Source: Deltaproteobacteria bacterium
Lineage (GTDB): Bacteria > Desulfobacterota > Desulfuromonadia > Geobacterales > Pseudopelobacteraceae
DNA: 64,000 nucleotides
Direction: 5' to 3'
Assembly (NCBI GenBank): GCA_021781535.1
Contig: JAJXWO010000015.1
Span: forward strand, 1 to 64,000
Position numbers and translations under genes: made by a program. A model generated the notes under the pieces. It was not told where the DNA came from, did no database searches, and saw nothing but the letters and a program-made list of their open reading frames with translations. Shown piece after piece: positions 34,693-43,438 of the stretch; position 1 is the stretch's first letter, and the number at the start of each line of letters is the position of its first letter.

Positions 34693-36093
34693 ATGCTTAC
34701 CCCGGATGTGATCACTAAACTGACGTCAATTGTCGGTGCCGATAATATTGCAACCGCCAAACACGACATGATCTGCTACGGCTATGACGCCACCCAGATG
34801 GAGTTTCTGCCGGATGCCGTTGTGCATCCGGCCAATGCCGAAGAGGTTTCAGCCGTTTTGAAGCTGGCAAACCATGCCGGCTTTCCGGTGTTTCCACGTG
34901 GCGCCGGTAGCGGTTTTACCGGAGGCGCTCTCCCCAAGGGAGGCGGCGTCGTGCTCGTCACAACCCGCATGAACCGCATTCTTCGGATCGATACGGAAAA
35001 CTTGATCGCCGAGGTTGAGCCCGGTGTAGTGACCGAGCAGTTTCAGATCGCTGTTGAAAAGCTCGGTTTCTTCTATCCCCCCGACCCCGCCTCACTCAAA
35101 TTTTCGACACTCGGGGGCAACGTCGCCGAGAACGCCGGGGGACCGCGCTGCGTCAAATACGGCGTCACCCGCGACTTCGTCATGGGCCTCGAAGTGGTGC
35201 TGCCGACCGGCGAAATTATCCGCACCGGCGGCGAAACCTACAAGGCGGTCGTCGGTTACGACATGACCCGCCTGCTCTGCGGCAGCGAGGGCACGCTGGG
35301 AGTCATCACCAAGATCATTTTCAAGATCCTCCCGTTTCCCGATGCAAAGAAGACCATGCTGACGATTTTTGATTCGATCGACGGCGCGGCCAAGGCGGTT
35401 TCGACGATTATCGGCAATAAAATCATCCCGACGACTCTCGAATTCATGGACTATGCCACCCTGCAATGCGTCGAGCGCCGCTTCAACCTGGGGGTCCCGG
35501 CTGAAGGGCGCGCAGTGCTGCTGATCGAAGTGGATGGCGACCGCGACCTGATTGAAAAACAGGCTGCCCAGATCCATGAGCTGATCAAACCGCTGGGACT
35601 CGTGCAGTTTCGGGCGGCCAAGGATGCTGCCGAATCAGAAGAGCTCTGGCGGGTGCGGCGGCTTGTCTCCCCGTCACTGCGGGATATCAACCCTACCAAG
35701 TATAATGAGGATGTTGTTGTGCCGCGCAGCAAAGTGCCGGACATCATCCGCGCCATCGAGAAAATCCAGGCCAGATACGATATCCCGATCGTCAATTTCG
35801 GCCATGCCGGCGACGGCAATATCCATGTCAACATCATGGTCAACAAGGAAGTGCCCGGCATGGATGAAAAGGCGCATGAAGCGATCCGCGATGTATTCCA
35901 GGCCGCGCTTGATCTGAACGGCACCATGTCGGGAGAGCATGGGGTCGGACTCTCCAAGGCCCCGTACATCGAACTCGAGCTTTCTCCCCAGCAGATAGGC
36001 GCCATGAAAGCCATCAAGGCGGCTCTTGATCCGAACTACATATTGAATCCAGGCAAAATGTTTCCCTGGAAGGAAAAATCACATGACGCATGA
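34693..36093 (+). CDS. glcD: FAD-linked oxidase, glycolate oxidase subunit GlcD / D-lactate dehydrogenase family
   Basis: 466 residues. PCMH-type FAD domain with FPVFPRGAGSGFTGGALPKGG near 57-77 and the STLGGNVAENAGGPRCVKYG block near 138 (FAD site); the C-terminal FAD-oxidase domain carries IVNFGHAGDGNIHVNIMV near 373 and GEHGVGLSKAPYI near 416. It oxidises a 2-hydroxy acid (glycolate or D-lactate) and passes electrons to the quinone pool or a partner. No GlcE or GlcF subunit is adjacent, so the D-lactate role is equally likely. It overlaps the next gene by 11 bases. Confidence 0.88.
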   Translation: MLTPDVITKLTSIVGADNIATAKHDMICYGYDATQMEFLPDAVVHPANAEEVSAVLKLANHAGFPVFPRGAGSGFTGGALPKGGGVVLVTTRMNRILRIDTENLIAEVEPGVVTEQFQIAVEKLGFFYPPDPASLKFSTLGGNVAENAGGPRCVKYGVTRDFVMGLEVVLPTGEIIRTGGETYKAVVGYDMTRLLCGSEGTLGVITKIIFKILPFPDAKKTMLTIFDSIDGAAKAVSTIIGNKIIPTTLEFMDYATLQCVERRFNLGVPAEGRAVLLIEVDGDRDLIEKQAAQIHELIKPLGLVQFRAAKDAAESEELWRVRRLVSPSLRDINPTKYNEDVVVPRSKVPDIIRAIEKIQARYDIPIVNFGHAGDGNIHVNIMVNKEVPGMDEKAHEAIRDVFQAALDLNGTMSGEHGVGLSKAPYIELELSPQQIGAMKAIKAALDPNYILNPGKMFPWKEKSHDA

Positions 36094-36391
36094 TGCGCAG
36101 AATGAGCTTCAGAAAGCTTCGCTGATAGGGCGCATCCTGTCGATGGAGTTTTTTCTGTTGGTAATGGGTGTGGTATCGCTGGTCTATGGCATCATCAACG
36201 ATGCGTCGATAAATATTTTCTGGGGAATCCTTATCATTCTGGGTGTGTTTGTACTCCACAAGGTGCGCAAGAAGGACTGGACAAAGCACTGGCAGGAGAT
36301 GGAAGCCGAGCACAAGGCGCTTGAAGAGCGCGACACACTGCGAAAAAGCGCTGCTGACGACGCGCGGAAAGCTGATACAGATGGAAAATAA
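36083..36391 (+). CDS. small two-helix membrane protein
   Basis: 102 residues: two hydrophobic helices (LSMEFFLLVMGVVSLVYGII and SINIFWGILIILGVFVLHKV), then a charged helical tail rich in Glu, Lys and Asp. Overlaps glcD (11 bases) and maf (11 bases), so its translation is coupled on both sides. Unknown function. Confidence 0.7.
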   Translation: MTHDAQNELQKASLIGRILSMEFFLLVMGVVSLVYGIINDASINIFWGILIILGVFVLHKVRKKDWTKHWQEMEAEHKALEERDTLRKSAADDARKADTDGK

Positions 36392-36965
36392 TCATGGTTC
36401 CATAATCCTGGCGTCTGCCTCGCCGCGCCGCACCGAACTGATGGCGCTGGCAGGCATTCAGTTCAGCGTGGTACCGGCTGATATCTGTGAAGATGTTCTG
36501 CCGGGGGAGGCGCCTGCCGATCATGTCATACGCCTCTCACGCGAAAAAGCCGATGCGGTGGCAACGACACATGATGGCCGCTTCTTTATCGGGGCTGACA
36601 CTATTGTGGTGCTGGATGACGCCATTCTCGGCAAACCGACCGACGCAGCTGATGCGATGCGGATGCTGTCCGGGCTGTCCGGCAGGGATCACGAGGTCAT
36701 CACCGGCTTCACGGTCTTTGACAAGATCAGCGGGGTACACATCAGCCGTAGTGTCTGCACGGAAGTAACGTTCAAGGCCTTGGAGGAAAAAGAGATTGCC
36801 GCATATATCGCCACCGGCTGTCCCATGGACAAGGCCGGAGCCTATGCCATCCAGGGTGGAGCGGTACATTTTGTCCGTTCGATAAACGGTTCATACACCA
36901 ATGTGATCGGCCTGCCGATGACGGAACTGTATGAAGTCCTGCAGACCATGCAGGCAATCGGGTAA
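36381..36965 (+). CDS. maf: Maf-family nucleoside triphosphate pyrophosphatase
   Basis: 194 residues. Hydrolyses dTTP/UTP and modified nucleotides. The hallmark SASPRRTELM is near residue 12; SREKADAVA near 53 and GADTIVVLDDAILGKP near 70 follow, and the C-terminal DKAGAYAIQGGAVHFV closes the active site. The ATG at 36381 has GGAAAGC upstream and lies inside the 3' end of the preceding gene. YggS follows after 6 bases. Confidence 0.93.
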   Translation: MENNHGSIILASASPRRTELMALAGIQFSVVPADICEDVLPGEAPADHVIRLSREKADAVATTHDGRFFIGADTIVVLDDAILGKPTDAADAMRMLSGLSGRDHEVITGFTVFDKISGVHISRSVCTEVTFKALEEKEIAAYIATGCPMDKAGAYAIQGGAVHFVRSINGSYTNVIGLPMTELYEVLQTMQAIG

Positions 36966-36971
36966 CCACAC

Positions 36972-37655
36972 ATGAGCATCTCCCGCAACCTTGCCCAGAT
37001 CAAAGAGCGCATCCGTGCAGCAGCAGAAAAAGCCGGACGTGACCCGGCAACTGTCCGCCTGGTTGCGGTGTCAAAGACCCGTCCGGCAGCGGATATCATT
37101 ACGGCCTTCCAGGCCGGGCAGACCATTTTCGGAGAAAATTATATTCAGGAACTGGTACCGAAACTGACTGAGGTGCAGGATGCGGTCCAGTGGCACGTTA
37201 TTGGCCATCTGCAGAGCAATAAAGTCAAACATATTGCCGGTCGGGTAGCGATGATCCATTCCGTTGACCGCATGTCACTGGCCCGGGAGATTGATCGTCA
37301 ATGGGGCATCTGTGGCAAGATTTGCGACATACTGATCCAGGTGAATATTTCCGGTGAACTCACCAAATCGGGGACTACCGAGGAGGGGGCGATTCAACTG
37401 GTGCGGGAATGCGCCCTGCTCCAGAATATCAGGGTAAAGGGGCTGATGACGATGCCTCCTTTTTTCGATGACCCCGATGCAGCGCGGCCCTATTTTGCCG
37501 AGCTCCGGCGTCTTTCGGAAGCTGTTGCCGCTCAACAGATTACCGCTGTAGACATGGGAGAGCTTTCCATGGGGATGTCCGGTGATTTTGAAGCGGCTAT
37601 TCAGGAGGGTGCTACTCTGGTGCGGGTCGGCACGGCCATCTTCGGGAACAGGTGA
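36972..37655 (+). CDS. yggS: YggS/PROSC-type PLP homeostasis protein
   Basis: 227 residues, alanine-racemase-like TIM barrel without racemase activity. The PLP lysine lies in VRLVAVSKTRPAADI near 34; FGENYIQELVPKL near 54, WHVIGHLQSNKVKHI near 76, GLMTMPPF near 154 and the phosphate-binding LSMGMSGDFEAAI near 197 are intact. It buffers free pyridoxal phosphate. Last gene of the glcD-maf-yggS run; converges on mqnB with a gap of 3 bases. Confidence 0.93.
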   Translation: MSISRNLAQIKERIRAAAEKAGRDPATVRLVAVSKTRPAADIITAFQAGQTIFGENYIQELVPKLTEVQDAVQWHVIGHLQSNKVKHIAGRVAMIHSVDRMSLAREIDRQWGICGKICDILIQVNISGELTKSGTTEEGAIQLVRECALLQNIRVKGLMTMPPFFDDPDAARPYFAELRRLSEAVAAQQITAVDMGELSMGMSGDFEAAIQEGATLVRVGTAIFGNR

Positions 37656-37658
37656 CCA

Positions 37659-38423
37659 TTACAGTTCCGGAACCGCTTTCGGGATCGGCGCCACATCGGG
37701 GCGGTCCATTTCCTCAATATATTTCAGTACAAAACGCTGGGCAGCTTCGACGGCTCGCGATATCTCCCACTTTTTCAGATCACGCTCTTCCACCAGGTTA
37801 CTGACTCCGCGGATTTCAAGACAGTCAACACCGCACCGCAGACAGACCTGTGCCACCGCTGCCCCCTCCATGTTTTCGATCAGGGCATTCCAGCGCTGCG
37901 ATAGTTCAGCGCCCTGCCGGCTGGTGCCGCTGCAGGTTGAAACGGTTGCAAAGCGCCCCCGCATGAGAAAGACGCCACAATAATCAGCCAGCTGCATGGC
38001 CTTTTCCGAGGCATGCCGGGAAAGCGGCAGCACGTTATAGCAGCTTCCCCCACCATGCCCAAGTGAAGGAAGATTCATGTAGCGAAGATCTTTCCAGCCA
38101 TTCGCAACGACCACGCCATCATCAGCCAGAACCTCCTCGCTGGCGACCACCAGATTGCCGATAGAAAGTCCACTGCCGATATACGCTCCGGCACAGCCGG
38201 TATTGATCACGAGGTGCGGGTGGTAGCGGTCAATCATGACGGCAGCGGTTGCTGCTGCGTTGACTTTTCCAACGCCGCCGGCACAGGTAACAACACGCAG
38301 GTTGCCGATGGTGCCTTCGATATACTCAAACCCGCCTGTTTTTACCCGGCCGGAATGTTCAAGCGCCTTTGCCAGCAGCTCAATTTCCTGCGGCACGGCC
38401 GCGATGATGACAATTGGTTTCAT
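37659..38423 (-). CDS. mqnB: futalosine hydrolase
   Basis: 254 residues of the nucleoside phosphorylase superfamily. MqnB splits futalosine to dehypoxanthinyl futalosine and hypoxanthine in the futalosine menaquinone route. VIIAAVPQEIELLAKAL at the N-terminus, LVINTGCAGAYIGSGLSIGN near 70-90, the NMEGAAVAQVCLRCGVDCLEIRG block near 183 and SNLVEERD match the family. It is the last gene of engB-folE2-glycosyltransferase-mqnB, with a 4-base overlap to its upstream neighbour. Confidence 0.88.
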   Translation of the reverse strand: MKPIVIIAAVPQEIELLAKALEHSGRVKTGGFEYIEGTIGNLRVVTCAGGVGKVNAAATAAVMIDRYHPHLVINTGCAGAYIGSGLSIGNLVVASEEVLADDGVVVANGWKDLRYMNLPSLGHGGGSCYNVLPLSRHASEKAMQLADYCGVFLMRGRFATVSTCSGTSRQGAELSQRWNALIENMEGAAVAQVCLRCGVDCLEIRGVSNLVEERDLKKWEISRAVEAAQRFVLKYIEEMDRPDVAPIPKAVPEL

Positions 38424-39052
38424 GTGGTTTCCGTTGGCGACGCCAGCCGTTTCCGTTCCCGGAATGCCTGCAGATCCTCAGGCGTGTCGATATCCTGCCA
38501 TTCAGGCAGCAGGGCAGCCGCCAAGCCTGAATCGTGCACTGCGGCCAGACTCTGCTCAAGAACAGCGGCACTGCTCCAGGGAATCTTCGCAAAGAGCTGT
38601 CCCCATACCTGGCGCAACCCGAGCAGGTAATAGCCGCCATCCTTACTCGGCCCAAAGACGACATCAGCCTGAGGAACCGCCAGCAGACGATAAGCTTCCA
38701 TAATATAAGAAAGTGGCAGGTCGGGAGCATCGCTGCCGATAATGCAACAGGCTTCGAAGCCGCGTGCAAACATTTCTTCAAACGCCGCCTGCATGCGCTG
38801 TCCCAAGTCGCCAGAAATCTGACAGCGGGAGTTGCAGCGATACCGTTCAGCCAAAAGCGGCAGCAACGCTTCGTCACAATCCCAGAAGACAACAGGTTCG
38901 ATATCATTTAACTGCCGGGTGGCTTTCAGTACCTCCTGCAGCATCGTCTCATACAGTTCAGCAGCGGTCTGATCGCCAAATGTCGCCGCGAGTCTTGTTT
39001 TCACTTTTCCGGGGATCGGCGCGCGGGCGAAGACAAGCAGTCCTTTTTTCAT
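38420..39052 (-). CDS. TIGR04282/DUF2064-family glycosyltransferase-like protein
   Basis: 210 residues. GT-A-like fold with LLVFARAPIPGKVKTRLAAT at the N-terminus (nucleotide-sugar phosphate site), CIIGSDAPDLP near 101 (metal-binding DxP) and VFGPSKDGGYYLLGL near 130. Some members are linked to arsenosugar synthesis; no arsenic genes are seen here. It overlaps both folE2 and mqnB by 4 bases, so the four genes are translationally coupled. Confidence 0.82.
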   Translation of the reverse strand: MKKGLLVFARAPIPGKVKTRLAATFGDQTAAELYETMLQEVLKATRQLNDIEPVVFWDCDEALLPLLAERYRCNSRCQISGDLGQRMQAAFEEMFARGFEACCIIGSDAPDLPLSYIMEAYRLLAVPQADVVFGPSKDGGYYLLGLRQVWGQLFAKIPWSSAAVLEQSLAAVHDSGLAAALLPEWQDIDTPEDLQAFRERKRLASPTETT

Positions 39053-39855
39053 CGACGATCCAGCTCCACTGCGGCATAGGCCGAATGGTTGTGGATTGAC
39101 TCGAAATTCTCCGCTTCGACAGAAAACCAGGTAATGTTATCGAGAGCCGCCAGGCGGGAATGGGCTTCGCGCACCATATCCTCGACAAAGCGAGGATTTT
39201 CATAGGCCTGTTCGGTGACGAACTTTTCGTCGGCACGCTTGAGCAGGGAATAAAGCGGGCTGGAGCCGCACTGTTCGATCAGCTCCACCAGATCTTCGAT
39301 CCAGATGAAGTCCCGGTACCGCACCCGCACGGTCATGATGCTGCGCTGGTTATGGGCGCCAAAGCGCGACAGTTCACGGCTGCAGGGACAGAGCGAGGTA
39401 AGCGGCACCTTGATGCCAAGCACAAAATCGAGATCATCTGTCATGGAGGCGCTGAACTCGCAGGTGTACTCCATCAGACTCTTGGCACCTGAAATCGGCG
39501 CGGCCTTGTCGATAAAATAGGGGAACTGGATTTCAAGGTGGGCGCTCTCGGAGCCGAGCTTTGATTTCATCTCTCCCAGAATCGTCTCAAGCTTGTCGAG
39601 GGCGATCTGTTCGCGGTACTTGTTGAGAATCTCCACAAAGCGGCTCATGTGGGTGCCCTTGAACTGATGCGGCAGATCAACGTACATATTGATCTTGGCA
39701 ACCGTATGCTGCAGGGTACGGTTCTTGTCCATCACCACGATCGGATAGGTAATATCCTTGACTCCGACCTTGGCGATCGGGATACGGCGGGTGTCCGGGC
39801 GTTTTTGCATGTCCGGCATCGGCGCCGGGCAGGGGGGGGCAGCTGTCCTTTTCAT
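39049..39855 (-). CDS. folE2: GTP cyclohydrolase type IB
   Basis: 268 residues. Opens the GTP ring to 7,8-dihydroneopterin triphosphate, the first step toward folate (and queuosine). [18 protein letters not shown] near 27, [15 protein letters not shown] near 69, the metal cysteine in [21 protein letters not shown] near 152 and the C-terminal [10 protein letters not shown] fit FolE2. The N-terminus carries a C8 tract; the start could also be the ATG at 39810. FolK is at 21468. Confidence 0.93.
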   Translation of the reverse strand: MKRTAAPPCPAPMPDMQKRPDTRRIPIAKVGVKDITYPIVVMDKNRTLQHTVAKINMYVDLPHQFKGTHMSRFVEILNKYREQIALDKLETILGEMKSKLGSESAHLEIQFPYFIDKAAPISGAKSLMEYTCEFSASMTDDLDFVLGIKVPLTSLCPCSRELSRFGAHNQRSIMTVRVRYRDFIWIEDLVELIEQCGSSPLYSLLKRADEKFVTEQAYENPRFVEDMVREAHSRLAALDNITWFSVEAENFESIHNHSAYAAVELDRR

Positions 39856-40460
39856 AGTTTTACTTCCGGTTTCAGATTGACTCCCAACACCGTGCCAATC
39901 TCGTTCCAGATGCCGTCGCGCCCCTCTTTGGAGAGAGCCGAAAACGGGAGCATCATCCCTTTGTCACGCTTGATTGCAGCAGCGATGATCCCCTTCTGCT
40001 TGGCCTGTTCATTTTTCGACAGCTTGTCACACTTGGTCACCACCAGGATCGGCGGAATATTGTACATTTCCAGCCAGCGCAACATTTGCAGGTCGCCGTC
40101 GGACGGCACCCGGCGGATATCGAGGATCAGTACGACCGCTTTCAAAGACTCGCGGGAGGCGAGATAGGCTTCAATCATCGGACCCCACTGTTTGCGCAGT
40201 GCCGGTGGCGCTTTGGCATACCCGTAGCCGGGGAGATCAACCAGAGTCAGGATGCTGTTGATGTCAAAAAAATTGATCAGCTGGGTCCGACCGGGGGTTG
40301 AGCTGGTTCGAACCAGTCCCTTACGCCCGGCCAGCACGTTAATCAGCGAGGATTTTCCAACGTTGGAACGCCCGACAAAAGCCACCTCCGGAAGCCCAGG
40401 CGGTGGATAGTCCTTCGGTTTTGCAGCACTTTTTATAAAATCGGCCTGAAACACATTCAT
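39852..40460 (-). CDS. engB: ribosome biogenesis GTPase EngB (YihA)
   Basis: 202 residues. G1 [15 protein letters not shown] near 30, G2 [15 protein letters not shown] near 50, G3 [11 protein letters not shown] near 73, G4 VTKCDKL near 137 and G5 SALSKEG near 170 are complete. It is needed for late 50S subunit assembly. The ATG at 40460 follows AAGGAGAGCG; the longer frame from 40550 is unsupported. First gene of the minus-strand run and divergent from nuoH. Confidence 0.94.
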   Translation of the reverse strand: MNVFQADFIKSAAKPKDYPPPGLPEVAFVGRSNVGKSSLINVLAGRKGLVRTSSTPGRTQLINFFDINSILTLVDLPGYGYAKAPPALRKQWGPMIEAYLASRESLKAVVLILDIRRVPSDGDLQMLRWLEMYNIPPILVVTKCDKLSKNEQAKQKGIIAAAIKRDKGMMLPFSALSKEGRDGIWNEIGTVLGVNLKPEVKL

Positions 40461-40650
40461 GAATACGCTCTCCTTGGAAGTGGCATTATAGTGTTCCGGA
40501 CCATTCAGATTCAAGTGCTTAATTCCTCTGGAGCATTTTTGTGGTATCATTCAAATAGCACATGGCGTTCACTATTAATGTATGGTATATGAAAAACGCT
40601 GTTACTATAGCTTGTTTGTTTTTTCTCTTACCTGTTCCCAGCGGGTTTCC

Positions 40651-41640
40651 ATGACAGCATTTTCACTGGACATACTGCTATTTGCCCTGAAACTGGCACT
40701 GGTATTTTTGGTTATCCTTACCCTGGCTGCCTATCTGGTATTTGCAGAGAGGCGTGTCCTGGCCTGGGTCCAGGACCGTAAGGGTCCCAACCGTGTCGGC
40801 CCGTTTGGTCTCCTGCAGCCGCTGGCAGACCTGATCAAACTTCTCACCAAGGAAGACGTTGTCCCGAGTGCCGCCGACCACTGGCTGTTCTATCTGGCCC
40901 CGGCCATGGCCGCCATCCCCGCTATTTTAATCTTCGCCGTAATTCCTTTCGGAGCGCCACTGACGATATACGGCCGCCAGCTGCAGCTGGTTGTTGCCGA
41001 TCTGAATGTTGGTTTACTGTTTTTCCTGGCGCTCTCGTCGATTGCCGTCTATGGAGTGGCAATCGGCGGCTGGGCTTCCAACTCCAAATATTCACTGTTG
41101 GGGGGCATTCGAGGTTTGGCACAGCTGATATCCTATGAGTTGTCAATGGGACTCTCGTTGGTTCCGATAGTCATGCTGTCACGCTCATTTAATCTGAGCG
41201 ATATTGTTGCAGCGCAAGAGAGGGTCCCCTTTATTGTCTACCAGCCTCTGGCTTTCATCATCTTTCTGATCAGTATTACCGCCGAATGCAAGCGCATTCC
41301 GTTTGACCTCCCCGAAGCCGAAGGAGAACTGGTGGCAGGTTTTCATACCGAATATTCCGGAATGCGCTTCGGCTTATTTTTTGTCGGTGAGTATATTAAC
41401 ATCATTGTACTCGGAGGACTGGCGACAACCTTTTTTCTCGGAGGATGGCACGGCCCGTTACTGGCACCGGTTGTCTGGTTTTCACTGAAAACGCTCGCAT
41501 TCGCGTTTTTCTTCATCTGGATGCGCGGCACGCTGCCCCGACTGCGCTATGATCAATTGATGCACTTCGGCTGGAAGGTACTGACGCCGCTCGCGTTGGT
41601 AAACATCGTGGTCACCGGGTGGTGGCTCGCACTGAAGTAA
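40651..41640 (+). CDS. nuoH: NADH-quinone oxidoreductase subunit H
   Basis: Membrane subunit of complex I that forms part of the quinone chamber, 329 residues with about eight helices. Hallmarks: FAERRVLAWVQDRKGPNRVGP near 30, GLLQPLADLIKLLTKEDVVP near 55, ISYELSMGLSLVPI near 155 and the conserved loop RIPFDLPEAEGELVAGFHTEYSG near 215. Starts ATG 40651 (GCGGG upstream). No nuoA-G lies upstream; engB diverges from it. An ankyrin gene separates it from nuoI. Confidence 0.95.
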   Translation: MTAFSLDILLFALKLALVFLVILTLAAYLVFAERRVLAWVQDRKGPNRVGPFGLLQPLADLIKLLTKEDVVPSAADHWLFYLAPAMAAIPAILIFAVIPFGAPLTIYGRQLQLVVADLNVGLLFFLALSSIAVYGVAIGGWASNSKYSLLGGIRGLAQLISYELSMGLSLVPIVMLSRSFNLSDIVAAQERVPFIVYQPLAFIIFLISITAECKRIPFDLPEAEGELVAGFHTEYSGMRFGLFFVGEYINIIVLGGLATTFFLGGWHGPLLAPVVWFSLKTLAFAFFFIWMRGTLPRLRYDQLMHFGWKVLTPLALVNIVVTGWWLALK

Positions 41641-41691
41641 TATTTATACGGGCACGACTGCCCGATCTTGTTCCCACGGGAGGAGTCGAAT

Positions 41692-42102
41692 ATGGAAAGC
41701 GTGAATGCAAAAGACCGTCATGGACATACCCCGCTGATCAGTGCCTCCAAAGAAGGGCTCAAGGATTTTGTCATGGATCTGCTTCACCGTGGCGCCGACG
41801 TTACGGCCAGCAGCGATAAAGGCAAAACGCCCCTTCACTACGCAGCGGCAAACGGGCACACCGAGATTGCCAGGATGCTGATTGAAAAGGGTGCCGACGT
41901 TGATGCCCGTGATCACGAAGGACATACACCGTTGATGCTGGCCGCTATTTACGGCTGCAGCCAGACGGTACAGGCACTGCTTGACGGGAGCGCAAATCCG
42001 GCGTTAAAAACTCCGGTCGGGAACACCGCCAGCCTCTATGCCGCAAACAACAACCATCCGCTGACGGCAGCGCTGCTGAAAAAAGCCGAGCGAGCAAAAT
42101 GA
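41692..42102 (+). CDS. ankyrin-repeat protein within the nuo operon
   Basis: 136 residues, wholly made of about four ankyrin repeats: [60 protein letters not shown] and a degenerate last unit. No signal peptide, so likely cytoplasmic and protein-binding. GGGAGGAG lies 8 bases before the ATG. Its stop overlaps the nuoI start by 4 bases (ATGA), coupling it to the complex I genes. Ankyrin genes are not a normal part of nuo operons; an assembly or regulatory role for complex I is inference. Confidence 0.88.
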   Translation: MESVNAKDRHGHTPLISASKEGLKDFVMDLLHRGADVTASSDKGKTPLHYAAANGHTEIARMLIEKGADVDARDHEGHTPLMLAAIYGCSQTVQALLDGSANPALKTPVGNTASLYAANNNHPLTAALLKKAERAK

Positions 42103-42629
42103 GTGTTTTCTCCGACACTCGCGCCATTCTGGGCGGTTTCCGTGTTACGCTTGCTCACATGCTGCGCACGCCGGTAACAATACAGTATCCGGAGCAGAAA
42201 CGGACTCCCTACCCCCGCTTTCGGGCTCGAATTATTCTCACACGCGACCCTGACGGTGGTGAGCGCTGCGTAGCCTGTTACCTCTGCTCTGCCGCCTGCC
42301 CGGTTGACTGCATTTCAATGCAATCGGCCGAAAAGGAAAATGGCCGCCGCTATGCGGCCTGGTTCCGGATCAACTTTTCGCGCTGCATTTTCTGCGGCCT
42401 CTGCGCCGAAGCATGCCCGACTCTGGCAATACAGATGACACCAGACTACGAAATCTGCAAACGCGATATTATGGATCTGGTTTATGAAAAGGAGGATTTG
42501 CTGATCGACGGCTGCGGCAAAGATTCATCATACAATTTTTACTCACACGCGGGAATAGGCGTTACCCAGCCGCGTGGAGAAGGCCGGGAAGAAAGCAGAC
42601 CCGTGGATATCAGATCGTTACTGCCATGA
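42099..42629 (+). CDS. nuoI: NADH-quinone oxidoreductase subunit I
   Basis: 176 residues. Peripheral-arm ferredoxin-like subunit holding clusters N6a and N6b: [18 protein letters not shown] near 60 and [18 protein letters not shown] near 100, both complete. The N-terminal part has [20 protein letters not shown] as in NuoI. Overlaps the ankyrin gene and nuoJ by 4 bases each. Confidence 0.95.
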   Translation: MSVFSDTRAILGGFRVTLAHMLRTPVTIQYPEQKRTPYPRFRARIILTRDPDGGERCVACYLCSAACPVDCISMQSAEKENGRRYAAWFRINFSRCIFCGLCAEACPTLAIQMTPDYEICKRDIMDLVYEKEDLLIDGCGKDSSYNFYSHAGIGVTQPRGEGREESRPVDIRSLLP

Positions 42630-43132
42630 TAGATCAGACCATTTTCTACATACTGGCGGCCGTTGCCGTCATCGGCACCATTCTGGCCATCACCGAAAAG
42701 CACCCGGTACATGCAATCATGTTTTTGGTCACCTCGCTATTCAGCATGGCGGTCATCTTTTTCCTGCTGATGGCGCCACTGGTCGCTGCCTTCGAGGTTA
42801 TACTTTATGCCGGTGCCATCATGGTGCTCTTTCTGTTTGTCATCATGATGCTCGATCTGGGACATCCGGAACAAGGTATGTCGCCCGGTTGGCCGATATG
42901 GTGGCCGGCGCTGCTGCTGTCAGCCATCAGCATCACGTCGCTGGTTGTGGTGATTGTCTCGCACCGCGCAGTAATGGCCGAGCCTCCTGCAGCCTTGTCA
43001 ATTCGCGACGTTGCGCGGCATCTTTTTCAAGAGCACGGACTGGCGGTCGAGCTCGTGTCGCTGCAACTCCTGTTTGCCTTGGTAGGCGCTCTCTATCTCG
43101 GCAAGCAGCCCACAGGGAGGGATGCAAAATGA
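42626..43132 (+). CDS. nuoJ: NADH-quinone oxidoreductase subunit J
   Basis: 168 residues with five membrane helices; the conserved third helix [18 protein letters not shown] near 60 is the hallmark (pi-bulge helix). Part of the proton path linking the quinone site to the antiporter subunits. Start and stop overlap nuoI and nuoK by 4 bases each. Confidence 0.94.
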   Translation: MIDQTIFYILAAVAVIGTILAITEKHPVHAIMFLVTSLFSMAVIFFLLMAPLVAAFEVILYAGAIMVLFLFVIMMLDLGHPEQGMSPGWPIWWPALLLSAISITSLVVVIVSHRAVMAEPPAALSIRDVARHLFQEHGLAVELVSLQLLFALVGALYLGKQPTGRDAK

Positions 43133-43437
43133 TCGTTCCTTTTGAACACATCCTGATCCTCGCCGGATTGCTGTTTTTTATCGGTATGGGGGGGCTTTTG
43201 GCGTGGCGCGCCAATCTGATCATGATGCTGGTCAGCATTGAAGTCATGCTGAATGCGGTCATGCTGGTCTTTGTGGCCGGTTCGGCCAGATGGGGAAATG
43301 CCGAAGGGCAATTTTATGCCATCTTCATCATGGCACTGACATCTGCCGAGGTATCTCTGGCACTGGCGATGGTCGTCTATCTGCACCGCCGCAAGCATAC
43401 GGTCAATACGGATATGTTCAGCGAGCTGAAGGGGTGA
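43129..43437 (+). CDS. nuoK: NADH-quinone oxidoreductase subunit K
   Basis: 102 residues, three helices. The helix-2 glutamate in SIEVMLNAVMLVFV and helix-3 glutamate in MALTSAEVSLALAMVVYLHR, both on the proton path, are present. ATG at 43129 overlaps the nuoJ stop (ATGA). It can be missed because its frame stays open far upstream, but only this part is the gene. Confidence 0.94.
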   Translation: MIVPFEHILILAGLLFFIGMGGLLAWRANLIMMLVSIEVMLNAVMLVFVAGSARWGNAEGQFYAIFIMALTSAEVSLALAMVVYLHRRKHTVNTDMFSELKG

Positions 43438-43438
43438 C

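Noticed and set aside
42574-43437. 287-codon frame on the plus strand
   Set aside because: Only its last 103 codons (from 43129) are a gene, nuoK. The earlier part runs in another frame through nuoI and nuoJ.
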